A stretch of 14,581 nt of DNA. Source: Chrysochromulina tobinii. Its lineage: Eukaryota; Haptophyta; Prymnesiales; Chrysochromulinaceae. The DNA lies in the NCBI GenBank assembly GCA_001275005.1, contig JWZX01001206.1, positions 1 through 14,581 of the forward strand. The letters run 5' to 3'. The notes beneath the pieces are model-generated. The model saw nothing but the letters and a program-made list of their open reading frames with translations. It had not been told where the DNA came from and ran no database searches. The position numbers and the translations under genes were made by a program. Within the stretch, counting starts at the first letter, position 1, and each line of letters starts with the position of its first letter. This document shows positions 8,035 through 14,581 of the stretch, in pieces.

Positions 8035-8652
8035 TCAGACAATGCGCGACGACGGTAGAGCTGAGCTAGGTCCATAGCCGTGGGAGGGAATGAGGCATGC
8101 GTGCCGCCTGCGATCCACCACAGCCGAATTGCAACCTCTCAGCAGTCGTTCGTGATCGCATAGCTGTTGGCAGAAACCGGCGTTTGGCTTAATGGCAGGT
8201 CTTATGCGCTTGACGTGCGCCCAGGCGTCGATGAGACTCATATCGGTCAGGTGCATCAAAAGACCCAACACCACAGTTGGCGAGCGGGACACTCCTGCTT
8301 GACAGTAGACGAGTACAGTCCGTCCTGTTTTGAGGTGTGGAGTAATCCAAGACAGCACGCGAGACAAGTGCCCAGGGAGCAAGTCGGTCTCAGGTGTGTC
8401 GCTGACATTGACGTGGAGGTAGCGAAAATGGTCTGGATGAAGACTGGGGTCTTGAGTGCAGTTGATGCAGGCATGCACTCCAATATGTTGAAGAAGCCGC
8501 AGGCAGCATGCTGCCTCTCGGTTCCCCAGCCACAAATTTGGGAGGACCTCTGCAATATGGCGCCTCCACATGGCGGAATGAGGCTCGGCAGCGACTGCGA
8601 CCGAACCGCCACCGACAGCTGATTGCGGCCTTGATGAGTGGACGGCCCCCAT
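8035..8652 (-). CDS. Dual-specificity protein phosphatase (DUSP/VH1-like) with Tyr in place of signature His
   Basis: Predicted cysteine-dependent phosphatase of the dual-specificity (Ser/Thr/Tyr) class. From the ATG at 8652 it has 205 residues; the domain begins at IAEVLPNLWLGN (residues 33-44), the typical DSP opening. The candidate general acid is D85 in NVSDTPETDL. The P-loop reads V-Y-C-Q-A-G-V-S-R-S (115-124): the catalytic Cys (C117) and Arg (R123) of C-x5-R are present, but the usual His before Cys is Tyr (TAC at 8307-8305). The AW-x-x-V-K-x-x-R-P-x-I-x-P-N segment expected after the P-loop is present. The frame stays open up to an ATG at 8940, but that extension passes through a GC-rich octamer repeat and looks like leader. 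An ATG at 8571 would leave only five residues before the domain. The short C-terminus is basic. Probably a MAPK-phosphatase-like or atypical DUSP; substrate unknown. Confidence 0.9.
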   Translation of the reverse strand: MGAVHSSRPQSAVGGGSVAVAAEPHSAMWRRHIAEVLPNLWLGNREAACCLRLLQHIGVHACINCTQDPSLHPDHFRYLHVNVSDTPETDLLPGHLSRVLSWITPHLKTGRTVLVYCQAGVSRSPTVVLGLLMHLTDMSLIDAWAHVKRIRPAIKPNAGFCQQLCDHERLLRGCNSAVVDRRRHACLIPSHGYGPSSALPSSRIV

Positions 8653-9114
8653 TAGAAAGCCAGCCGTCCCTCTGTCAAAAGACCGTTTCAGAACATGAGG
8701 CTCGATTGGGTTACCGGTACAATTGTGCAAGCAACTTTTTTTCTCGGCTAGCCAGCTAACCGATCCGTCTCTATTCAACACGTTACCGGTACTAGACGGC
8801 CAGCATATCTTCCATATTCGAACAAAGCCGGCGAACCGGGGGGGTGTGCGCGGGTGCGCGGGTGCGCGGGTGCGGGCGTGCGGCTCATTCTGATTCTCTG
8901 CGGATACATATTCAACATGGACATGCCGCGGATGGATCAACTTGCGATGATGGTTGATGCGAGTTTCGGCGAGCTGTGCTCCGTTTCAGTGCCCTGGTAT
9001 GCGTCCTCTGGGCCGCACACCGCGAAATTGATGATTCATCACATCGATCCGAACTCAGATCTGCTTTCCGGAGAAGTCCTCGTGACCTGATTCATCAGAA
9101 AGTAGGGCGTCGCC
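8653..9114. other. Intergenic region upstream of the phosphatase and downstream of the kinesin
   Basis: These 462 bases hold the presumed phosphatase promoter and leader and the kinesin 3' flank. It contains two ACCGGTA words (near 8712 and 8784) and the GCGCGGGT octamer repeat (8848-8871). A plus-strand frame from the ATG at 8917 to 9090 (57 codons, context AACATGGAC) ends just before the kinesin stop; I do not call it a gene. Confidence 0.45.
8848..8871. repeat. GCGCGGGT tandem octamer, three copies
   Basis: Three exact copies of GCGCGGGT, followed by a decayed partial copy to about 8881 and preceded by a run of G (8838-8844). Simple-sequence DNA in the presumed phosphatase leader or promoter. 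Confidence 0.85.
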
Positions 9115-12100
9115 TCAGTACTCGTGGCTGGGGCTTCGCGCGAAGCTCACGGCACGGCGAGCGGATGTGCCCGACTGGAAGAGCTCCTTATCCTTGAGCT
9201 TTGAGCGCTTGCCATCGCTCGCTGATGCGCCCGCCGGCCAAGACGGAACGCGGCGGGCGGGACGCCCATGGCCATAAGGCGAGCCCCCCTTGAGTGGCGA
9301 GGCTTTGCTCGGGGAGGACGGCGTCGCCTTCGGCCCTCGGCGAGACGGGGAGGGCGCAGCCCGTGGCGACGGCCCCGGGCTTGGCTCATGCAGCCCGTGA
9401 TGATGGGATCTCGGTGGACGTTTGCTCGCCCGCACTGCCCCTCGCGCCCAGCGGCTTGAAGTGGGGCTAGTTGCGGCAGCAGGGCCCGCGCTGCCGATGG
9501 GCGGCGGGGTGGACCATGCTGTAGAGCCCTCGCCCACGACGACGCCCCCGTGGCCATGCCAGCGCGCCGGAGGCGGCGTGGTGAGCTCATGCGAGCGGCC
9601 GAGGGATCGGGTCGAGGAGGCAGATGCGCTCGAGGAGGGCGTGGGCGGCGCGCCGGAGGCGATGTTCCGACCGGGCGATGCCAGCAGACCTGAAGCATCT
9701 GCCAGGGAACGGCTCGTCGGGCGCCGGTTGCTGCCTGCCGCCTTGCCCGCAGCTTTGCGAGCGCTGGGACGGCGCGGCCGTGCGGACGCGTGGGGGCGGC
9801 TCCGACCCCGCCGACCTCGCTCACTCTCGCTACTTCCTTCGCTCAGCTCATCGTCACTGCCTGCGGCTCGGTCGTCGTCATCGGGAAGCTCCAACGGCCG
9901 CGGCGGCAACGGCCGCGGCGGCGCAGTCACATTGGCCACATTGGGCACATTGGTCCGCCATCCGGTACGAGCTCTGCCGTGTGCGTGGAGCGAATCGCTC
10001 TCGCTGCCGCTGTCGCTCTCTGGCTCGGGCTCCTCCTCCACGTCATCGTCGCTGCTGAACGCAGCGTGCTGGTGCTGATGGTGCTGGTGCTGGTGGTGCT
10101 GGTGGTGCTGGTGATGGTGCTGGTGGTGCTGGTTACACTGATGCTCATGGTTTTGGTGGCGATCCTCCTCCTCCCGCGCCGAGCGCCGGTGCCGATGCCG
10201 GTGGCTCGAGCCTGCCGCCCCATGCGCCTGTGCCATTCCCTTGTCGAAGAGGTTCTTTTGCACGGGGTGCCTCACGCCGGCGTCGCCGGGGCTAGAGCTA
10301 GGGGCCAGGACGGGGAGCGGAGGGAGCGCCGACTTGATGCTGCTGAAGAGCGAGCCGAAGCCCTTTTGTAGGTTGTCGACCGCTCCGCCGACCGCGCGCC
10401 CTGCCGCGTCCGCTGCCTTGCCCGCATTCTCTGCGACCGTCTTCGAGGCCTCCGCGGCGGCCTGAGCGGCTGCCTTGCCCGCGTCCTCGACAGCCTCAGC
10501 GGTGGCGCTCACCACCTCGGCAGGTGTTTGCGGCGTGCGCCCGCCCGCTCCAAATGAGGCTCGGCGACTGGCGGCGTGAGGGATTCGCCCGGTGGGCGTG
10601 CGGTGCGGGTGCGCGGCCGTGGGCGCCGTGGTGGTCGCCGTCGGTGAGGGCGGCAGCGGCGGGCGCGCATCGGCGCGAGCGTTCCCAAAGGAGGCCCGCC
10701 GCACCGCCGCACGTCCAAACGAGGCGGGGCGTCGTACTGGCGGCACGCCCTCCTCGTCCTCGTCGACCTCGTCGTCCTCCGAGATTGGCTCCTCATCAGC
10801 ACGCTCATCAGCACGCGAGGGCGTCGTCTCGGTGCCCCAGTTCGCGCCGCCGCCGAGCTTGAGGCCCTGGAAGAAGGAGGCGAACGACATGGGCTTTGGC
10901 GCGGGAGGCTTCTCCCCCACGGCCACGCCGAGCCTCCCGAGCTGCGACTCGAGGTGTCGAATGCGCTCGAGCTGCTTCACCTCCTTCTCTGCCGCGAGCT
11001 GTGACTTGAGTCGAAGCTCCACCTCAGTCATCCGAAGCATCTCGCGCAGCATCGCCTCGGGCGTATCCATCTGCTCGCGCTGCTGCTTGAGCTGCTCGGA
11101 GAGCGCCCCATTCTCAGACGTGAGCTGCGCCACGTGTACCTCCTTGACCTGCACGCGTCGCTTGAGCAGCTCGATCTCGCGCTCAGCCATCGCAATGTCT
11201 GTGCCGCGCTTCTCAGCCAGGTGGCGCGCCCGAGACGCCTCATCCGCACGGCGCTCGGCCAATGCCTGTGCGGCCATGAGCTCGCGTAGCCCCTCCGCTT
11301 TCGCCTCGGTCAGCTCCTCCACCGCAGCGGCCCGCGCGCCGAGCTGACTTTGCAGGGCGGCGAGCTCGAGTGATCTGCTCTCGTCGCGCTCGGCGGCGAG
11401 CTGCAGCTTGGACTCGAGCGCACGCACGGCAGCGTCCTTTTGAAGCAGCAGCCGCTCAAAGGACGCTGTGCTGGTCTCGAGGAGCGTCGTATGCGCCGCC
11501 TTTTCGCGCGAAGCTATCCCGATGAGCTCCGCTGAGGCTCGCAGCTCCCCGCTCGCCGCTCGCAGCTCCCCGCTCGCCTCTGCTCGACGTGCCGTCTGCA
11601 GCTCCGCCTCTGTCGAGTGCAGCTGGCGCTCCGCTGCACGTCGCTGCGCCACGGCCTCGGCCGCCTCCTCGCGCGCGTCTGCTGCCTGACGCATCGCCGC
11701 CTGCAGCTGCCGACGGCATGCGCCAGATTCCTCTTCGAGGCTCGCGATTCGATGGGCGTCGTCGGCCTGGCGCAGCTGGAGCATCTGGAGCTGCTGGCGC
11801 AGCCAGTGCGCCTCAAGCTCGGCCGAGCGGGACGCACCTTGAAGCACGCTCAGCTCGTCCGAGGTGCGCGTCAGCCGCTTCTCGAGCGCCTCGTGGTTCG
11901 CACGCGACGCCTCGAGTTCCGCCTCCAACTCCTGCTCGCGCGCCGCGGCCGCGATCGAGGCCGCCGCCGCGAGCCGACCCTCCTCACGCACGCGATCGAG
12001 CGCCCCGCGTGCTTCCGCGAGCTGAGCTGCGGCTGTGCGGGCGGCCTCTGCATCGGCAGAGGACTCTCCGGTCGCGGCATCCTCCGACTCGGCGCCGTCC

Positions 12101-13458
12101 GATTGGCGCAGTGAGGCGATGCCGCCGCCCGCCGCGAGCTGCTCGTGCAGCCTCGCAATCTCCGCGGTGAGCTCGCGAATACGCCGCTTGTCCTCCTTGG
12201 CCTCGTTCTTATTCTTCGTGTTCGTGATCTTCTTGGCGCGCTGTGCGTACTTGAGCGTCGCCAAGCTCTCTCGCAAATTACGTGCCTCGGGCGAGACGGT
12301 AGCGAGCATCACCGTCACCGTGTTGCCACCGAGTGACTCCTCGAGCAACCGCGTGAGCTTCGAGGAGCGATACGGCACGTGGGTGGCCGCCGCAGCCTCA
12401 CCCTTCGCCTCCGCCCCGCCACGCGCCGTCCCGCCCTTGGGCGTCCCCTTCCCCGCGGCCGCTGCTCCTTCGGTGAGGGCATTGATCACGTTGCCCAGCG
12501 CCGAGAGACTCTTGTTGATGGCGGCCCCCTCCTGGAGCTGAGACGTGGATGCCGTGAGGTCGGCCCGCTCCGAGCCGGCCAGATCGACGAGACTGATCTT
12601 GGCGGAGAGCGTGCGCGTCGAGCCGTCTGCTTCTGCGTGCCGCTGCCGAAGCATGATCGTCATAATCGCGTGCGATCGCGACGAACGCTCGTTCATACGG
12701 GTCGCCGCCACCTGCCGCGCCCGGTTACCCTCAGCGATGAGGCGTTCGACTTCCTCGTGGTTTGATACCTGCACCTCGGTGAGACCCTCAACGTAGATGC
12801 CGGTGCTCACGTGCTGCCTGATCTTGAGCCTCGTGTTCCCTGGCGTGAGCAAGTCGCAAAGCACCTCGTTGTACAGCTCCACATACGTCGCCGTCACCTC
12901 GAAGGCGGCGCTCGACGGTGCAGAGTGCACGCGCTCGAAGAGCTCGACTGCGAGGCGGGGCACAATACCCAGCTGTGTCGGGGTGCCCATGATGCTGTGG
13001 CTCTTGCCGCTGCCCGTCTGCCCATACGCAAAGATCGTGCCGTTGTAGCCCTCAAATGCGTAGTCGAGGATCTGGCTGCCAAGGTCATCGTACACCTGCT
13101 CCTGCGTTGCCTCTGGGCCATAACAGTGGTCGAAGGCAAACTGCGCCGGCTCGCCTTTGACGCCGGCTCCCGTGATGGTCATCTCATTGCCTGTGCAGCT
13201 CACCACAGAAGCCTTCGCGTCGAGGCCGCCGCGCACGCGGACAGCGACTTTGATGTTGACGCTTCCGCCTCCATCGGAACCGGCGCTGATCGCACGCCTC
13301 TTTGCTGAAGGCTTGCGCGCTGGCGTTGCCGTCACCGCCGGCGTCTCCGCCATCAGCGGAGCTGCGCCGCTGCGGGCAGCCCCGTCCAAAACCGGGGCTT
13401 CGGCCGACCGAAGTTGAGCGTTGAGAACCGACCACGAAGTGTTGCCCAGAAAGTACAT
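9115..13458 (-). CDS. Kinesin-like motor protein, N-terminal motor, possibly kinesin-3-related
   Basis: ATP-driven microtubule motor; 1447 residues in one exon. The motor domain spans about 66-415, with P-loop GQTGSGKS (146-153), switch I NERSSRSH (256-263), switch II DLAGSE (292-297) and VPYRSSKLTRLLEESLGGNT. Loop 12 (about 330-360) holds an insertion with scattered Lys/Arg. The motor-neck junction (AKKITNTKNKNE, then RRIRELTAEIARL) resembles kinesin-3 and kinesin-2 necks; with the basic loop 12, kinesin-3 is my best guess, but no FHA or PH domain follows. A long Ala/Glu/Arg coiled coil covers about 420-850, suggesting a dimer. The tail (850-1447) is mostly disordered: an acidic patch, three RR-x-ASFG-like motifs (909-970), an Ala/Lys amphipathic stretch (979-1045), a His/Gln tract (1101-1131), Asp/Glu/Ser clusters, then a basic Ser/Pro end. 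M36 (13353, ATGGCG) is a good alternative start. N-terminal motors normally move toward plus ends. Confidence 0.97.
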   Translation of the reverse strand: MYFLGNTSWSVLNAQLRSAEAPVLDGAARSGAAPLMAETPAVTATPARKPSAKRRAISAGSDGGGSVNIKVAVRVRGGLDAKASVVSCTGNEMTITGAGVKGEPAQFAFDHCYGPEATQEQVYDDLGSQILDYAFEGYNGTIFAYGQTGSGKSHSIMGTPTQLGIVPRLAVELFERVHSAPSSAAFEVTATYVELYNEVLCDLLTPGNTRLKIRQHVSTGIYVEGLTEVQVSNHEEVERLIAEGNRARQVAATRMNERSSRSHAIMTIMLRQRHAEADGSTRTLSAKISLVDLAGSERADLTASTSQLQEGAAINKSLSALGNVINALTEGAAAAGKGTPKGGTARGGAEAKGEAAAATHVPYRSSKLTRLLEESLGGNTVTVMLATVSPEARNLRESLATLKYAQRAKKITNTKNKNEAKEDKRRIRELTAEIARLHEQLAAGGGIASLRQSDGAESEDAATGESSADAEAARTAAAQLAEARGALDRVREEGRLAAAASIAAAAREQELEAELEASRANHEALEKRLTRTSDELSVLQGASRSAELEAHWLRQQLQMLQLRQADDAHRIASLEEESGACRRQLQAAMRQAADAREEAAEAVAQRRAAERQLHSTEAELQTARRAEASGELRAASGELRASAELIGIASREKAAHTTLLETSTASFERLLLQKDAAVRALESKLQLAAERDESRSLELAALQSQLGARAAAVEELTEAKAEGLRELMAAQALAERRADEASRARHLAEKRGTDIAMAEREIELLKRRVQVKEVHVAQLTSENGALSEQLKQQREQMDTPEAMLREMLRMTEVELRLKSQLAAEKEVKQLERIRHLESQLGRLGVAVGEKPPAPKPMSFASFFQGLKLGGGANWGTETTPSRADERADEEPISEDDEVDEDEEGVPPVRRPASFGRAAVRRASFGNARADARPPLPPSPTATTTAPTAAHPHRTPTGRIPHAASRRASFGAGGRTPQTPAEVVSATAEAVEDAGKAAAQAAAEASKTVAENAGKAADAAGRAVGGAVDNLQKGFGSLFSSIKSALPPLPVLAPSSSPGDAGVRHPVQKNLFDKGMAQAHGAAGSSHRHRHRRSAREEEDRHQNHEHQCNQHHQHHHQHHQHHQHQHHQHQHAAFSSDDDVEEEPEPESDSGSESDSLHAHGRARTGWRTNVPNVANVTAPPRPLPPRPLELPDDDDRAAGSDDELSEGSSESERGRRGRSRPHASARPRRPSARKAAGKAAGSNRRPTSRSLADASGLLASPGRNIASGAPPTPSSSASASSTRSLGRSHELTTPPPARWHGHGGVVVGEGSTAWSTPPPIGSAGPAAATSPTSSRWARGAVRASKRPPRSHHHGLHEPSPGPSPRAAPSPSRRGPKATPSSPSKASPLKGGSPYGHGRPARRVPSWPAGASASDGKRSKLKDKELFQSGTSARRAVSFARSPSHEY
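10066..10206 (-). repeat. CTGGTG-like trinucleotide tract encoding a His/Gln run in the kinesin
   Basis: Between about 10066 and 10145 the plus strand is a run of CTG, GTG and related triplets, read on the minus strand as CAC/CAT and CAG. Residues 1101-1131 contain 17 His in 31 positions; residues 1085-1092 add an alternating His/Arg stretch. Such triplet tracts expand and contract easily, so length may vary between strains. Confidence 0.85.
11537..11578 (-). repeat. Perfect 21-base tandem duplication in the kinesin coiled coil
   Basis: Positions 11537-11557 and 11558-11578 are identical. They encode ASGELRA twice (residues 628-641), exactly one extra heptad, which would leave the coiled-coil register intact. 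The perfect identity suggests a recent event or an assembly artefact. Confidence 0.9.
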
Positions 13459-13555
13459 GTACGCTCTGGCGTTTACGTTGAGTGTGACGACGAGTGGCGT
13501 TTATTTTTCTGGGCTCTTTTGTTACATGTAACATTTTCTGGGCTTTCTTGTTAAC
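13444..13555. promoter_or_regulatory. Repeat-rich kinesin upstream region
   Basis: Two direct copies of TTTTCTGGGCTCTTTTGTTA (13505-13524 and 13534-13553, 18 of 20 bases the same) flank the perfect 12-base palindrome GTTACATGTAAC (13521-13532). An inverted copy of the core, GCCCAGAAA, lies at 13444-13452, next to the palindrome GTACATGTAC (13453-13462), which contains the first kinesin ATG. This could be promoter or leader sequence with binding sites or a hairpin; if so, M36 becomes the more likely start. Confidence 0.4.
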
Positions 13556-14433
13556 AGTGAAACAGGACACAGTGAAGACCGGGAACCGAATCTAAGACAC
13601 GCTCTGGGAAGCGTTAAGCGGGTAAAGGTTAGAGCAACCGGTGATCTGCGAGCCCACCCGCACGAAGTGGTGGGGCACAGGCCGGCGCTCCCCGCGTGTC
13701 GAAGACTGGTTACAGATACCCCTCCGTGGCAAGTGGCATGTTGACTCAGGCGCAGTGGGCGTGGGAGAGGGGACGCGCGCCGCGCGGCGGGCAGTGTGCC
13801 AAGGATAGCGCGACGGCTCCGAGAGAAAAAATAAACTTCATCCTCGCCGTGGCTCGTGCCGGCGAAGGGCAACAAGTCCCTCGTCCCTCGCCGTTCCACT
13901 CAGTGTGGTTGTTTTCAGAGAGGGTGTGAACGAGGGCTCGCAGGCGAGCCGGCCAACCGGCCCGGCCGAGCATGCATGCATTGTGTTCCACATCCATATC
14001 GTATCCATATGCGGAAGGGGCGAGCACCGGTACGTCGCCCCTTGTCCGCTTCGCAAGTGAGCGACGAGTCAGGATTGTTTATCACGCTGTGGCCTGTGGG
14101 TCCGCTCCACTACGATCCGGGCATTCGCATCGCCGGTGCGAGGCCACCCAGGGCTCTATAGCCTGGCTCCCCTTGCCGACCTGTATCGCTTCGCTCCGGG
14201 CATCTTTCACACGGCCGAGCGCGACCTGGTCGACTCTCCATTTCGGCTTGTCCGAGATCGGCATGGAGATCGGGGCAGATTGCTGAAGATTGCTGGAGAT
14301 CGGCCCCCACATGCGTCGGCGAATCGGCCCCGCCCGGCCCCGAGCGTCTGCCGCCCCGACGTGCCGCCTCGACGCGATGGTGACGCGCCACAGGCCCCAC
14401 GCAGCGAGACATCCCGAGTGAGAGGGTCCCGCC
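13459..14433. other. Gene-free region upstream of the kinesin
   Basis: Nearly 1 kb without a supportable gene. After the kinesin upstream repeats, open frames on both strands are short, overlap one another and lack recognisable motifs. A degenerate repeat of GAGATCGG / AGATTGCTG words lies at about 14255-14315. No tRNA, rRNA or transposon domain was found. Confidence 0.5.
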
Positions 14434-14581
14434 CTGTACCCTCTAGACCCCTTTTCTGGACCCTCTGGACCCCTGGACCCCTGGACCCCTCTTGGACCCC
14501 TGGACCCTCGGGACCCCCAGGCTGGACCCCTGGACCCTCTGGACCCTCCTCTGTACCCTCCGGGACCCGCCGGGACCCTCG
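14434..14581. repeat. GGACCC-rich minisatellite running off the right edge
   Basis: About nine copies of TGGACCC and three of GGGACCC, with spacer bases of variable length giving a period of roughly 8-10 bases, plus TGTACCC variants at both ends. The array continues past the window. The words CTGGACC and GGGACCCCT also occur in the outer parts of the inverted repeat arms at 2621-2638 and 6239-6265, hinting at a shared dispersed repeat family (inference). Confidence 0.85.

Noticed and set aside
8653-8940. N-terminal extension of the phosphatase to an ATG at 8940
   Set aside because: The extra 96 residues cross a GC octamer repeat, lack domain features, and 8652 gives a typical DUSP length; kept only as an alternative.
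8917-9090. 57-codon plus-strand frame with a fair ATG context
   Set aside because: Short, no recognisable motif, lies in the presumed phosphatase promoter. A transcript would be needed to revive it.
9422-10371. Plus-strand open frames of 218 and 193 codons
   Set aside because: Antisense to the kinesin tail; the Val/Leu-rich stretch near 10070-10150 is the complement of the His/Gln triplet tract, not a membrane protein.
13522-14412. Several open frames of 70-125 codons on both strands upstream of the kinesin
   Set aside because: Mutually overlapping, no motifs, contain simple repeats; no frame stands out.
14434-14581. Terminal repeat considered as a telomere or CRISPR array
   Set aside because: The unit is irregular GGACCC rather than a known telomere repeat, and there are no unique spacers between constant repeats as in CRISPR.

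Overview
The window looks like nuclear DNA of a single-celled eukaryote. It encodes a kinesin, a four-EF-hand calcium sensor and a dual-specificity phosphatase. Long genes sit on both strands with no bacterial operon layout. The DNA is GC-rich, most genes read as one uninterrupted exon (the kinesin runs 1447 codons), and the spacers carry short GC-rich tandem repeats. This fits a compact protist or algal genome. A haptophyte or similar alga is my guess only; nothing here fixes the lineage.

Layout from left to right. (1) Positions 1-688, minus strand: an EF-hand protein that runs off the left edge. (2) Positions 989-2425, plus strand: a TrmA/RlmD-type RNA uracil-C5 methyltransferase, divergent from the EF-hand gene across a 300-base spacer. 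(3) Positions 2621-6265: a 3.6 kb segment bounded by two diverged copies of a repeat of about 100 bases in inverted orientation. It holds a small, probably split gene (2975-3332) and an unrecognised 543-residue protein with a helical N-terminus and a Ser/Ala/Pro-rich tail (4188-5819). (4) Positions 6418-7668, plus: a 416-residue coiled-coil protein. (5) Positions 8035-8652, minus: a dual-specificity phosphatase with an altered active-site signature (Tyr-Cys instead of His-Cys). (6) Positions 9115-13458, minus: a kinesin with an N-terminal motor, a long coiled coil and a very long disordered tail. (7) Positions 13459-14581: no convincing gene; short repeats just upstream of the kinesin and a GGACCC-rich minisatellite reaching the right edge.

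The genes do not form an obvious pathway. Several would suit cytoskeletal or flagellar life (kinesin, coiled-coil protein, EF-hand protein), but that is context only. No CRISPR array, rRNA, tRNA, transposase or reverse transcriptase was seen. The items most worth checking are the inverted repeats bounding 2621-6265, the His-to-Tyr change in the phosphatase, and the unusual kinesin tail.
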